Below are positions 43,559-52,322 of a DNA stretch of 64,000 nt, piece after piece. The notes beneath the pieces are model-generated. The model searched no databases. It was not told where the DNA came from and saw only the letters and a list, made by a program, of their open reading frames with translations. The translations under genes and the position numbers were made by a program. The stretch's first letter is position 1; each line of letters begins with the position of its first letter. This DNA comes from Planococcus maritimus. Its GTDB lineage: Bacteria > Bacillota > Bacilli > Bacillales_A > Planococcaceae. The stretch is taken from positions 2,448,501-2,512,500 of the forward strand of contig NZ_CP016538.2 of the NCBI RefSeq assembly GCF_001687625.2, read 5' to 3'.

Positions 43559-44806
43559 TTAGGTGGTCGGCTTTTCGCCTGTCAGGACAACTTCAGCTTC
43601 CCCACTTTCTTTGGATTGCTTAAAACTCATGGCCCATAGTACTAGCGAGATGCTGCACATGACGAGGACCGAGACAATTACCACCGGCTGCACGGTAACC
43701 TGTTCCGATGCCACGCCGATGACTGCCGTCGCCACAATCACAAGTAGCGCTTCCACCAGGCTCAAGGCGCTGACGGTTCTTCCCATAATGTCGACTGGGA
43801 TATGGTTTTGCGTGAAAGTATGGAATCCGGTATTGGCGAAAGCGAGCGAAAACGCTAAGATAAAAAATCCAGCCGCTGCCCCGGCGAATGAGTCCGATAA
43901 TGCATAGACTAGATAGCCAAGCGACATCATCACCGAGCCGCCGCCGATCAATGCGACGAGCCCTAGTTTTTTTGTGAAGATGGTATTAACGATCGCGCCG
44001 AAAATGATGCCCGCCCCCGCGACACTCACAAGAAATCCGTATTCACCGTCTGACAGGCCGAGCACGCGTTTCGAGAACGTCGCTTCCTGTGAATCGATGG
44101 CCGTCGCCATGACCATCATGCAGTTGAACAAAAAGAATACCGTCATAACGAGCCGAGCGCTTTTACTGAAATTCAGGACGAGTCGCCAGTCAGTCCGAAT
44201 TATTTCCCAGGGCTTACGATTAGCCGTTTCTGTCGCGATTGCCGCTTTTTCGAGTTTTGGCATGGAACGAAGGATGGACGCGGAAAAAACTAGCGCGGCT
44301 GCATTTAAATAAATCGCGGTTTCCGGTGTCCCCATCATGAATAACACACCAGCAACAGCCGGGCCGATCAGAAACGCCCCATAATCGATGAGGCTGCGAA
44401 GCGCATTGAAACGCTGGCGATTTTTCTCAGGAATCAGTTTGGTGATATAGGTCATGGAGGCCGGCTCGAACATCGATCCCGCCATATTGATCAACAGCAC
44501 GAATGCATAGATCAGCCATAACGACGCAGCGAATGGCAGGCAGGCGATGAGCACAGCGCGCAAGAGATCGAGCGTGATCATCAGGTTGCGCTGATTGACC
44601 CGGTCGATGACGCTGCCCGACCAGAAGTTCGTCAAGACCGTAGCAAGCGGTTTAACGATGTACAGTCCTGCGACTGCAAGCGCCGACCCAGTCATATCAA
44701 GTACGATTAAGTTCAAGGCGATCAAATACACCCACGCCCCGAAGTTTGCGATGCCGATGCCTGTGAGTAAAACTATCGGCTCCCGCCAATCTTTATCTTT
44801 CCACAT
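43559..44806 (-). CDS. MFS transporter under T-box control
   Basis: A 415-residue protein with about twelve membrane segments of the major facilitator superfamily, related to enterobactin/macrolide efflux-type permeases (GIANFGAWVYLIALNLIVLDMTGSALAVAGLY, PEKNRQRFNALRSLIDYGAFLIGP). Start: the ATG at 44806 has GGAG 9 bases upstream; the ATG three codons earlier touches the box. The T-box terminator hairpin lies 45 bases upstream, so the leader must read into this gene. A T-box would make it respond to uncharged tRNA, so an amino acid or related compound is the likely substrate. This is inference. Confidence 0.88.
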   Translation of the reverse strand: MWKDKDWREPIVLLTGIGIANFGAWVYLIALNLIVLDMTGSALAVAGLYIVKPLATVLTNFWSGSVIDRVNQRNLMITLDLLRAVLIACLPFAASLWLIYAFVLLINMAGSMFEPASMTYITKLIPEKNRQRFNALRSLIDYGAFLIGPAVAGVLFMMGTPETAIYLNAAALVFSASILRSMPKLEKAAIATETANRKPWEIIRTDWRLVLNFSKSARLVMTVFFLFNCMMVMATAIDSQEATFSKRVLGLSDGEYGFLVSVAGAGIIFGAIVNTIFTKKLGLVALIGGGSVMMSLGYLVYALSDSFAGAAAGFFILAFSLAFANTGFHTFTQNHIPVDIMGRTVSALSLVEALLVIVATAVIGVASEQVTVQPVVIVSVLVMCSISLVLWAMSFKQSKESGEAEVVLTGEKPTT

Positions 44807-44850
44807 CCCTTTCATCTCCGCCACCACTCTCTGTTTCTTCGAGGCAAAGA

Positions 44851-45118
44851 AAAAAATCCCGCCCCCAAGACAATTGTCTTGGGGACGAGATTCCGGTCGT
44901 GGTGCCACCCCTGTTCGCTCATATGTCGCCATATGCGCCTCATTCGGTACATTCGATCTATACCTAAGCTCTATAACGGGAGCAAACGCCGCATCATCCC
45001 CTAGGTTCCGACGCGGTGCTCAGAGGCTTGCTTCACTCGCGCCCTTTTGCCCCGTTCCACCACCCCGGAGCTCTCTAGAAAAAGGATTCGCCAGCTACTG
45101 TTCTCTTCATCGCACTGA
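44851..45118 (-). promoter_or_regulatory. T-box riboswitch
   Basis: Read on the minus strand it has all the T-box parts: GAACAGTAGC with the AGTA specifier-loop motif (near 45080-45090), AGAGAGCTCCGGGGTGGTG in stem I, the specifier segment GTGAAGCAAGCCTCTGAGC (45020-45040), the T-box core AGGGTGGCACCACG (44897-44912), and a terminator CCCCAAGACAATTGTCTTGG with a seven-T run. By alignment with the glyQS leader the specifier codon could be CAA (Gln); AGC (Ser) and GCA (Ala) are alternatives in the same segment. The TGGC in the core should pair with a tRNA having G at position 73, which argues against Ala. It controls the MFS gene. Confidence 0.92.
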
Positions 45119-45191
45119 TTTTGATTTTTACTAGATTACCACGAGACAGCCCCATTGGTACATAACAAGTTTCTGCCGGCTTCGTCACGAT

Positions 45192-45482
45192 TCATTCAAC
45201 CGTAACCCTAGAGGCAAGAAAATAAGGAATGTCCGGTGTCGTGTCAAACGGTGTCACTTTGACGCGGTCGCCTTCTTTGAGTTCCTCGAACGAGCTTACC
45301 GCGCCGATGAATTCGGTATGGTCGGTCATGAAGATTTCTTCGGTCGGGGCTTGCCGTGCATCATCGGACTCGACTTCCAGGATAAAGCTCGCCTCGGTCA
45401 TTTCCGATACGGTGCCTTGTAAACTTCCGCAACCTGCCAACAACATGGATGCCATGACGACTAAACCAAGCAGCTTTTTCAT
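45192..45482 (-). CDS. Small lipoprotein, DUF3221-like
   Basis: A 96-residue lipoprotein: MKKLLGLVVMASMLLAGCGSLQG, lipobox LAGC. The mature part (GTVSEMTEASFILEVESDDA, EEIFMTDHTEF, LKEGDRVKVTPFDTTPDIPY) looks like the small OB-fold lipoproteins of Bacillales (DUF3221/YobA-like). A GAGGAGTG box precedes the ATG at 45482; the longer frame from 45536 is unlikely. It lies immediately upstream of the T-box leader but on the same strand, and probably has its own transcript. Confidence 0.78.
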   Translation of the reverse strand: MKKLLGLVVMASMLLAGCGSLQGTVSEMTEASFILEVESDDARQAPTEEIFMTDHTEFIGAVSSFEELKEGDRVKVTPFDTTPDIPYFLASRVTVE

Positions 45483-45745
45483 CTTTCCCACTCCTCTCGC
45501 CAGAATCATCACAACCGGCATGACAATTGACTTCATCGTTTCGACTCTAGAAATTTGATATAATGAATATGGATTTTATGGAAAATATTGATAAATAAAT
45601 CCTATCATATATAATCTAGGTAGAATATAGTCAATCATGAGCAATTTCACATAATAAAATGAATAGGTCTATGGAACTTTTTGGAATGATTTGCGTATAA
45701 TTAAATTAAGTTCATTTCTGTGACAGCTATCTATTGAGGGAGCGG
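45483..45745. other. Divergent intergenic region
   Basis: About 260 AT-rich bases between the lipoprotein gene and a rightward gene. Promoters for both are expected; no RNA or repeat was recognised. Confidence 0.35.
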
Positions 45746-46291
45746 ATGCAAGTGAAGAAAAGGTGGTTCATCGTTTTCGTTTTGCTCTTCTTTCTATCTT
45801 ATGCTACAGCGACTTATTTCCAGTACCACATCGATAATGTAACACTTCAAGAGGACTTAACAGAATGGATCTATAAAGAACAAGCGGACACAAAGAGTAT
45901 TGAAATTTTAAGGACCACCCAAGTAGATCATACTTCGTCCCATATTATCCTTTTCGAACTGGAAAGCGGAGAAATCGCTTTTGCGCACATGATGCAAGGA
46001 TGGAACGGAAAATTCAAGATCGTCGAATCCGGATGGGGACCTGCGATTACGTATCGTGATATTCAAACCAAAAGCGGGGGCTATGGCGTCATCTATGGCG
46101 ACAATTCGAACCTAGAAATTGATTCGATACGCGCTGATTCCTTGGAAGTATCATTCGGCTTTTCAGCGGACGTATCGAATGAATTGTATTTTATAAAGTA
46201 TACGAAACTGCCTGCTTCAATCCAGAAAGCTTTTCCAGTGGAGTTGCGTCTCTATGACAACAACGATAGAGAAATTGACAGAGTGAACTAA
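45746..46291 (+). CDS. Membrane-anchored extracellular protein, unknown
   Basis: A roughly 181-residue protein with one N-terminal membrane segment (WFIVFVLLFFLSYATATYF) and an extracellular part rich in beta-like segments (SHIILFELESGEIAFAHMMQGWNGKFKIVESGWGPAITYRDI). No family was recognised. GAGGGAG lies close to the ATG at 45746 and 9 bases before a GTG at 45752, so the start is uncertain by two codons. It begins a rightward group of three genes. Confidence 0.72.
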   Translation: MQVKKRWFIVFVLLFFLSYATATYFQYHIDNVTLQEDLTEWIYKEQADTKSIEILRTTQVDHTSSHIILFELESGEIAFAHMMQGWNGKFKIVESGWGPAITYRDIQTKSGGYGVIYGDNSNLEIDSIRADSLEVSFGFSADVSNELYFIKYTKLPASIQKAFPVELRLYDNNDREIDRVN

Positions 46292-46351
46292 ATTTAGAAC
46301 CATCTCTTTTGCCATTTTTCAATAGGATACTTACCTTTAGGAGGAATTACT

Positions 46352-46567
46352 GTGCCCAAAAACAATAAATCCGAAGACCAGCGCGACCGTCTTCAGTTGA
46401 AAGATCAGAAAGAACACGCAGGCAGCAATGTCAACGACTCCACCAATCGCGCACAGAGCGGCATGCCGGATACGAGAGGAATGGGCTGGAAAGATATCGG
46501 TGGCGTGATTTTGCTGCTGGTGATTTTGTTAATTGCTTATAGTCTCTACCAAGTGTTTTTCAGTTAA
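46352..46567 (+). CDS. Small tail-anchored membrane protein (DUF6366-like)
   Basis: A 71-residue protein that starts with GTG behind an AGGAGG box. It is hydrophilic and charged for about 48 residues (KSEDQRDRLQLKDQKEHAGSNVNDSTNRAQSG) and ends with one membrane segment (GGVILLLVILLIAYSLYQVFF). The layout with GWKDIG before the membrane segment resembles, from memory, DUF6366 proteins. Function unknown. It lies between two other surface protein genes. Confidence 0.72.
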   Translation: MPKNNKSEDQRDRLQLKDQKEHAGSNVNDSTNRAQSGMPDTRGMGWKDIGGVILLLVILLIAYSLYQVFFS

Positions 46568-46597
46568 GAAATTGGTTGGTCGGAAAGGAGTGCGAAT

Positions 46598-47098
46598 TTG
46601 AATAAGAAGATTTTAATCACCGTAGTCACCTTAATGGTATTTGTAGTTCTAGTCGGCGGTACGGTGATGTTCTTGAAGAACAATCCACCGCTTGAAACGA
46701 ACAGCTTGGCCTATACTGAGAGCGGCCATGCCGTGACAGTCGGGTTCGGCAATAAAGGATGGGGCGACTTCCAATTAACCAAAGTGGCAGTCAATAATTT
46801 TGAAGAGCCGCTAGAAGGCAAGATCCAACTGAGCAATCCGTTAAAAGGCTTTGTCGTTACAGATGATTTTGAATCTGACGAAGCCCAGGCTTATGATTTT
46901 ACAGACCTTGATGAGGTGACGATTAAAACCGGCACTTCCCCCACTGGCCTTTTGGAAAAAGTGAACAACGGCACCGCTTCTGAAGATGACGAAGCATATG
47001 GACTCACCATCAAGCACGACGAAAAAATTCACACCGTTCATATCGAATACAGCTATTTCGGCATCACATTATTTGAACAAGTAGAGGTATCTTCTTGA
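46598..47098 (+). CDS. Membrane-anchored extracellular protein, unknown
   Basis: A 166-residue protein starting with TTG 7 bases after AGGAG. One N-terminal membrane segment (ILITVVTLMVFVVLVGGTVMFL) is followed by an acidic extracellular domain (SGHAVTVGFGNKGWGDFQLTKVAVNN, TDDFESDEAQAYDFTDLDEV). The fold may be of immunoglobulin type; no family was recognised. It closes the group of three genes at a terminator. Confidence 0.72.
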   Translation: MNKKILITVVTLMVFVVLVGGTVMFLKNNPPLETNSLAYTESGHAVTVGFGNKGWGDFQLTKVAVNNFEEPLEGKIQLSNPLKGFVVTDDFESDEAQAYDFTDLDEVTIKTGTSPTGLLEKVNNGTASEDDEAYGLTIKHDEKIHTVHIEYSYFGITLFEQVEVSS

Positions 47099-47103
47099 AA
47101 AAA

Positions 47104-47143
47104 GAAAACGACACAGCCGCTGATAAATGGCTGTGTCGTTTTC
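47104..47143 (+). terminator. Terminator of the three-gene group
   Basis: GAAAACGACACAGCC pairs exactly with GGCTGTGTCGTTTTC. Confidence 0.92.
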
Positions 47144-47218
47144 GTTTGCATTCGTTCAAGCAGTCCCACACTCTTAATATCGCACTCGCGCTCACACTGA
47201 ACTCAGCGCCTAGATCCG

Positions 47219-47830
47219 TTACGATATTTTCCGAAACACATAGTTTTCAGCAGCCGCGGTGTCTTTCAGCCCTTTCATTTTATCTTTGACCATCTTCAGG
47301 TCAATTGGCTTTTCCTTTGGGAGCTTGAAGTACCGCTCCAACTCACCCTGTTCAACTTCGTTGTTGCCACTGACGACACCGATCAACTCAAAGTCGTCAT
47401 CGAACCTGGCCAACGTGGCATCGCCGTGGCTGTCATTGCATAATAAAATGCCGCCCGGTTTTAAGTATTGCTTGGTTTCCTGCCCAACAAACCCGGCGTA
47501 TTGGGAAATGATTAAATCCACTTGCCCGATTTCAAGCGGCTCGGTATAGTCCTGGCCGATAAAGGAAATCTCGCAGGCTTGTGGATATTCCTTGTTTTGC
47601 TCTATGTAATCCTGGATGCCGTCCATTTGTTTAAAAAACCGAATGGCTCCTTTGAAATTATCGATATATATTACTTCAGGGATGACTAAGGACGGGGAGA
47701 TATCGATGAAAGAGCCTGGATAAATCGCTTGTTGAACGCCATATGCCTTCGCGACAGCTTTGTACAATGCTTTCCTATCCCCTATTTTGCGGATATATTC
47801 TTTATATTCTTCAAGAAATCTCTTCTCCAT
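47219..47830 (-). CDS. Methyltransferase-fold protein, unknown substrate
   Basis: A 203-residue protein. AIYPGSFIDISPSLVIPEVIYIDNFKGAIRFFK, then FIGQDYTEPLEIGQVDLIISQYAGFVGQETKQYLKPGGILLCNDSHGD, look like strands of a class I methyltransferase-like Rossmann fold, with the YLKPGG turn near strand 5; the SAM-binding glycine loop is not evident. A role as methyltransferase is therefore doubtful. The second ATG (47830) has an AGGAG box 8 bases upstream. Confidence 0.65.
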   Translation of the reverse strand: MEKRFLEEYKEYIRKIGDRKALYKAVAKAYGVQQAIYPGSFIDISPSLVIPEVIYIDNFKGAIRFFKQMDGIQDYIEQNKEYPQACEISFIGQDYTEPLEIGQVDLIISQYAGFVGQETKQYLKPGGILLCNDSHGDATLARFDDDFELIGVVSGNNEVEQGELERYFKLPKEKPIDLKMVKDKMKGLKDTAAAENYVFRKIS

Positions 47831-47914
47831 CTGCGCCATCTCCTATTCCTGTATATGATATGCTTGAGTCATTAACAATTAATTGGCAACACGCTACTGA
47901 AAGGAGCTTGCGTC

Positions 47915-48010
47915 ATGACTTCTGTATTTCTGACTGGATTGTTCACTTGGCTTTTACCAATCGTGCTAGTGATTGCGTTGGTGGTTCTATTCAAAAAGGT
48001 AAAACGATAA
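47915..48010 (+). CDS. 31-residue membrane peptide
   Basis: An AAAGGAG box lies 8 bases before an ATG that opens a frame of 31 codons with one membrane segment (FTWLLPIVLVIALVVLF) and a basic tail (KKVKR). The signal, the box and the positive-inside tail support a real small protein. It is divergent from the methyltransferase-fold gene. The function is unknown; no partner is nearby. Confidence 0.55.
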   Translation: MTSVFLTGLFTWLLPIVLVIALVVLFKKVKR

Positions 48011-48142
48011 TTGAAAAATCGATAAATAAGTCGTTTCAAAAACTTCAACTTATTGTTGAGTCTTTACGCACAAGTTACACGTGATTGACTTAAGCCCTAA
48101 AAAGCTTGGTCACTTTCAATTTATTAAGAGCAAATTTTTTAT

Positions 48143-48523
48143 TCAAGATGCTTCCTCATCTAAAATGAACGTTTCTGTTTTCCCATTCCATACGATTTCA
48201 ACTGTAATCTTCGTATGCTCTTGAATGATTCCACAATCTATGCAGCTTGTGTCTTGCAGTGTTGCTTTTCCATCTGTCACAGGAATACCCGTCGCCGATT
48301 GGCGTTGGGTAACCGTACTCATCGAATACTCGATCATTTCCGGCGCTGTTTCTGGTCCTATATAATTTAGCATCCCCTCAACTTGCTGGCTGCCGCTTTG
48401 TGCTTCGACTACTTGATAAGTAATCCTCCAACTCTCGCTTTTCCCCGAATAACGATATTCTTCTCCACCAAGACATCCACTTAACAAAAAAGCTGCGCAT
48501 ACGATCGTTATCAGTTTCTTCAC
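48143..48523 (-). CDS. Lipoprotein with paired cysteines, paralogue of 37846
   Basis: A roughly 126-residue lipoprotein with VKKLITIVCAAFLLSGCLGG, lipobox LSGC. The mature domain matches the lipoprotein at 37846 segment by segment: YRYSGKSESWRITYQV, GMLNYIGPETAPEMIEYSM, TSCIDCGIIQEH, VEIVWNGKTETFIL. Two cysteines are in the same place (CIDC here, CEGC there). The GTG at 48523 has a GGGGGCG box 7 bases upstream; ATGs at 48532 and 48538 lie too close to it. The function is unknown. Confidence 0.78.
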   Translation of the reverse strand: MKKLITIVCAAFLLSGCLGGEEYRYSGKSESWRITYQVVEAQSGSQQVEGMLNYIGPETAPEMIEYSMSTVTQRQSATGIPVTDGKATLQDTSCIDCGIIQEHTKITVEIVWNGKTETFILDEEAS

Positions 48524-48547
48524 CGGCATCGCCCCCATATTAGCTTG

Positions 48548-48739
48548 TTATTCCTCTTTCCGCTCGATCCGCCACGCGATAAATTTAACGATCTCGGCAA
48601 TGAAAAAGGCGCCGAGCACCCACGGAATAAACGCATATCCTGCCCCGTCCGCCCAAATTCCCGAGACGATAATCGCTATGAAGGCACCTCCAAGAAATGA
48701 GAGATAATAAGCCCAGTTATCTTTCAGAAATTCTCTCAT
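48548..48739 (-). CDS. Small membrane protein, unknown
   Basis: A 63-residue protein with two hydrophobic segments (YYLSFLGGAFIAIIVSGIW, FIPWVLGAFFIAEIVKFIAW) and a charged C-terminal tail (RIERKEE). The ATG at 48739 follows GGAGTG by 7 bases. It lies between the NUDIX gene and the cysteine lipoprotein gene on the same strand and may share their transcript. Confidence 0.72.
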   Translation of the reverse strand: MREFLKDNWAYYLSFLGGAFIAIIVSGIWADGAGYAFIPWVLGAFFIAEIVKFIAWRIERKEE

Positions 48740-48765
48740 CCGCTTCACTCCCAACGAACATGCAC

Positions 48766-49227
48766 TTATTTGACTATCGGCAATCCCGCCTTGTCCACCC
48801 AATCCCTGATAAAACGCTCTTGATGCGAATTGATTTTCGGCAGCTCGTCCGGCTTGAAGAAACGGTGCTCGTGGCTTTCCGCTCCTTCTTGCATGAGCTC
48901 GCCTGAAAACTCTTGTGTATGAAAAATAATTTGCACGCTGTACACCTGATCGCCGTTTTGGTATTCTGCATAGCCCTCTTCCCCGGAATACAGGCCAAAT
49001 AACTGGAGGTTTTCTGTCCGCAAGCCCGTTTCTTCATAGGTTTCCCGGACGGCCGTCTCGAGAAATGTTTCGCCTGGCTCCATGACCCCACCCGGGATTC
49101 CCCAAACGTCGCGGTCTTTTCGATGCTGAAGCAAAATCTGACCATCTTGTTCAATGATGATTCCACAGCCGACCGTCATCAATAAATTCGAACCGATCAA
49201 CTGGCGCATGTCTTGAATGTAATTCAT
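48766..49227 (-). CDS. NUDIX hydrolase
   Basis: A 153-residue NUDIX protein: GCGIIIEQDGQILLQHRKDRDVWGIPGGVMEPGETFLETAVRETYEETGLR, a complete Nudix box with RETYEETG. The WGIPGG form and SYQVQ-like strands are common for ADP-ribose or dNTP-type hydrolases; the substrate cannot be told. A GGGGG box precedes the ATG. Confidence 0.92.
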   Translation of the reverse strand: MNYIQDMRQLIGSNLLMTVGCGIIIEQDGQILLQHRKDRDVWGIPGGVMEPGETFLETAVRETYEETGLRTENLQLFGLYSGEEGYAEYQNGDQVYSVQIIFHTQEFSGELMQEGAESHEHRFFKPDELPKINSHQERFIRDWVDKAGLPIVK

Positions 49228-49328
49228 GGTTATTCCCCCGTTAGTTATAGTTTCTCTGAATTGATAGTTTCCCCTCTAACTCTAGCAGTGAAAAAGATAA
49301 ATTTTCTCTTTCCCTTTTTGTTAAACAC

Positions 49329-49380
49329 AAAAAAATGCCCGTAATGGAAAGGCTAAATCATTAGCTGCTTCATTACGGGC
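49329..49380 (-). terminator. Terminator of the small membrane gene at 49414
   Basis: GCCCGTAATG pairs with CATTACGGGC, with an inner AGCTAATGATTTAGC hairpin, and a T-run follows on the minus strand. Confidence 0.88.
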
Positions 49381-49413
49381 GATGTCTTTGAGATTTTATT
49401 CGGACTTCTATTT

Positions 49414-49632
49414 TCAATCTGAACTGTTAAATGATTTTCGTATACCGTAGAGAAGTAAGGCAACAAGCACAATCGTAAAAACTAAAGCCCAACTGTTTCC
49501 TTCACCAAACAAGCCCGTCAGTACGACTTCAAAAGAGGGCAACCCTAATGCATACAAAAACGGCAATGCCAGTAATGTCGCTACAAAACCTAAGCCGAAC
49601 ACCAGAATAGCTGTTTTTCTGTTTTCACTCAA
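49414..49632 (-). CDS. Small membrane protein, unknown
   Basis: A 72-residue protein with two hydrophobic segments (AILVFGLGFVATLLALPFLYAL, WALVFTIVLVALLLYGI). The start is a TTG at 49632, 7 bases behind AGGAGG, which in the longer frame would be coding. No family recognised. It sits between the NUDIX and YczE genes with its own terminator. Confidence 0.65.
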   Translation of the reverse strand: MSENRKTAILVFGLGFVATLLALPFLYALGLPSFEVVLTGLFGEGNSWALVFTIVLVALLLYGIRKSFNSSD

Positions 49633-49695
49633 AAAAACACCTCCTGGCACCAGCTTATCATAAAATCTCAAATTGACTAATTATTGTAAATACCA

Positions 49696-50316
49696 TCAAC
49701 GATGATGGATTGCTTGTTTTGGCAGCAATACCCGGTCCAAAGTTTTCGCCGTCACAGGCATGATCGCATTCAAAATCACTCCACCAAAGCAAACTGTCAG
49801 CACGGCCCCGATGCCAATTGGTCCGCTGAACGCAATCGCTAAAACGAGAAACAGCAAATAGATAGCAGTTCTCGAGACGAACAGATTGGTCTTCGCGAGT
49901 TCTTTTACAAGTAGCGTCAGACGATCCACTGGAATCGGCGCAAAATTCGTGTGAAGGTAGATTGCTGAGCCCACCCCTACCGCTAATAGGCCTGCTGTAA
50001 AATAGAGCGTCTGGCTGGTGATATTTTCAGGGGCAACGACGGTGCTCAATGTATGAAGCCATAAATCGATGCCAATCCCGACGATGACGGCGGTCATGAT
50101 GCCGAGAAGCTCTGGTCTTTGGCGGCCGAGCATGGCGTTTCCGACAATCATAATGGCGGCGATGATGATCTCCCAGCTCCCGACCGTCAATCCGACGTTG
50201 AAGCTGAGCCCGACAAGCAAAGCATCAAACGGGGACGTGCCGAGATCCGATAAAATGGTCAGCGCAATGCCAAGTGACAATAATAATAGACCTGAGACAT
50301 AGAAGAAATATTTCAT
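49696..50316 (-). CDS. YczE-family integral membrane protein
   Basis: A 206-residue protein with five to six membrane segments: YFFYVSGLLLLSLGIALTILSDLGTSPFDALLVGLS, then TVGSWEIIIAAIMIVGNAML, VGIGIDLWL, and a final FGGVILNAIMPV. The LGTSPFDALLVGLS motif is typical of the YczE/YyaS/YitT-like group, one member of which affects surfactin synthesis in B. subtilis. The ATG at 50316 has an AGGGAGAG box. It is divergent from the marR gene and probably under its control. Confidence 0.85.
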   Translation of the reverse strand: MKYFFYVSGLLLLSLGIALTILSDLGTSPFDALLVGLSFNVGLTVGSWEIIIAAIMIVGNAMLGRQRPELLGIMTAVIVGIGIDLWLHTLSTVVAPENITSQTLYFTAGLLAVGVGSAIYLHTNFAPIPVDRLTLLVKELAKTNLFVSRTAIYLLFLVLAIAFSGPIGIGAVLTVCFGGVILNAIMPVTAKTLDRVLLPKQAIHHR

Positions 50317-50374
50317 TTTTTCGCTCTCCCTTCTTGCATTGGCTGAATGGTTTTTGTACACTCAATATAATTCA

Positions 50375-50400
50375 TTATTGTTGTAAATGCAACATAATAA
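50375..50400. promoter_or_regulatory. Likely MarR operator
   Basis: TGTTGTAAATGCAACA (50379-50394) is a near-perfect inverted repeat, extended by TTAT and ATAA on the two sides. It lies between the divergent yczE-like and marR genes, where a MarR dimer would regulate both. Confidence 0.6.
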
Positions 50401-50413
50401 GAGGAGCAATTCT

Positions 50414-50866
50414 ATGATAGAAATTCTGCGTGAAATCGGCATGATTGCCCGTGCCCTAGATTCCATCAGCAATATCGAATTTAAAGAGCTCGAGCTGACG
50501 AAAGGGCAATACTTATATGTCGTCCGCATTTGCGAAAATCCTGGCATCATCCAAGAGCAATTGCTCGACTTGATTAAAGTTGACCGCTCAACCGCCACAC
50601 GGGCCATCCAAAAATTAGAGATCAATGGCTTTGTTGAAAAACGCAATGACCCGGACAATAAGAAAATCCGAAAAATTTACCCGACCGAAAAAGCACGCCA
50701 GGCCTATCCTTTCATCCTCCGGGAAAACGACCATTCCAACGCGGTCGCACTCGATGGTTTTACAGAGCAAGAAGCGGCGGAAGTTGAGCGTTATTTGCGC
50801 CGCATCCGCCAGAACATCGAAGTCGATTTTGAAGCGGTCAAAAAAGGCCATAAACGCGATTATTAA
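50414..50866 (+). CDS. MarR-family regulator
   Basis: A 150-residue winged-helix protein: LELTKGQYLYVVRICENPGIIQEQLLDLIKVDRSTATRAIQKLEINGFVEKRNDPDNKKIRKIYPTEKAR, a standard MarR DNA-binding domain with wing (EKRNDPDNKKI), between helical dimerisation arms. It probably represses itself and the yczE-like gene and perhaps paiA, 22 bp downstream. The ATG at 50414 has a GGAG box. Confidence 0.92.
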   Translation: MIEILREIGMIARALDSISNIEFKELELTKGQYLYVVRICENPGIIQEQLLDLIKVDRSTATRAIQKLEINGFVEKRNDPDNKKIRKIYPTEKARQAYPFILRENDHSNAVALDGFTEQEAAEVERYLRRIRQNIEVDFEAVKKGHKRDY

Positions 50867-50873
50867 TCATTAA

Positions 50874-51401
<528 letters not shown>

Positions 51402-51424
51402 AGTAGAGTAAATGAAGATATTAC

Positions 51425-51604
51425 GCAAAACCGCTGCGCTTGCCGCGGGCGAGCGCTGAGCCGCTTCCCTCGCTGCGCTCAGTGTAGGGTCTCAGCTGTC
51501 TCGCTATCCCGCAGGAAAGGTATTGACCGAAGCTTGCGAGGTCAATACCTTTGCGACGCAGTGCACAGCGCTGTGGGATCAGTAAGGTTTTTCCGCAGTT
51601 TTGC
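51425..51604 (-). repeat. GC-rich repeat, copy R6, MITE-like
   Basis: A 180-bp element bounded by GCAAAACCGC and GCAGTTTTGC, inverted repeats with one mismatch. It contains a perfect 13-bp hairpin (AAAGGTATTGACC 51516-51528 with GGTCAATACCTTT 51540-51552) and the core TTGCCGCGGGCGAGCGC ... TCTCAGCTGTCTCGC of the R family. The hairpin has the same place and plan as that in R5 but a different sequence. It lies exactly between paiA and paiB. Confidence 0.85.
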
Positions 51605-51688
51605 TCCATATCTTTATTCAGTAGATAAAAGTTACACAAGCTATTCTATTCGAAGATAAGAAAATATTTTTAGATAAGGCGGTGTACT

Positions 51689-52309
51689 ATGTATATCCCA
51701 AAATATTATCAAGTGACTGACCCGGAAGAGATTCGTGAATTTATCGAAGCCCATTCATTCGGCACGATCATTACCGCAGGAAAAGACCGGCCACTTGCGA
51801 CCCACTTGCCTTTCCAGTTGAAAAAAGAAGCGGATGGATATGTATTGCGCGGCCACTTCGCACGCGGCAATCCGCAATGGCATACGATTGAAGACCCGGG
51901 TGAAGTATTGGTGACCTTCCAAGGGCCGCATTCCTACGTGACGTCTTCCTGGTACGAGGAAAAAGACATCCCCACGTGGAATTACCAGGCAGCGCATGTG
52001 TACGGCACAGGGCGCTTACTGACAGAAGATGAACTGCGTGAGGATTTGGTGACCTTGCTCCAAAAGCACGAACAGCATCGCGACGAGCCGGTTCTGTGGG
52101 ACACACTCCCAAGCGCGCTGCTCGAAAAAGATATCAAAGGCATCGTCGGGTTCGAGCTCCGTATCACCGATATCCAAGCTGCATTCAAATTGAGCCAAAA
52201 CCAATCTGCTCGAGACTATCAACATGTGATTGATGGCCTACGCACGGAACCAGACCCTTTGTCTGAAGAAGTCGCGGAGGTCATGGACAAAAGGCGCCCA
52301 TCCTCTTAA
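51689..52309 (+). CDS. paiB: PaiB-type FMN-binding protein
   Basis: A 206-residue protein of the FMN-binding split barrel family: MYIPKYYQVTDPEEIREFIEAHSFGTIIT, PLATHLPFQL, GHFARGNPQW, GPHSYVTSSWYEEKDIPTWNYQAAHVYGTGRLL, as in PaiB and related enzymes. In B. subtilis PaiB is described as a negative regulator of sporulation and protease genes; a flavin or haem-linked enzyme function is also possible. An AAGGCGGTG box precedes the ATG. It lies behind paiA and repeat R6. Confidence 0.92.
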   Translation: MYIPKYYQVTDPEEIREFIEAHSFGTIITAGKDRPLATHLPFQLKKEADGYVLRGHFARGNPQWHTIEDPGEVLVTFQGPHSYVTSSWYEEKDIPTWNYQAAHVYGTGRLLTEDELREDLVTLLQKHEQHRDEPVLWDTLPSALLEKDIKGIVGFELRITDIQAAFKLSQNQSARDYQHVIDGLRTEPDPLSEEVAEVMDKRRPSS

Positions 52310-52322
52310 GAACCCTTATTGC

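Noticed and set aside
47219-47830. Confident SAM methyltransferase annotation
   Set aside because: The glycine-rich SAM-binding loop was not seen, so only a fold-level call was made.
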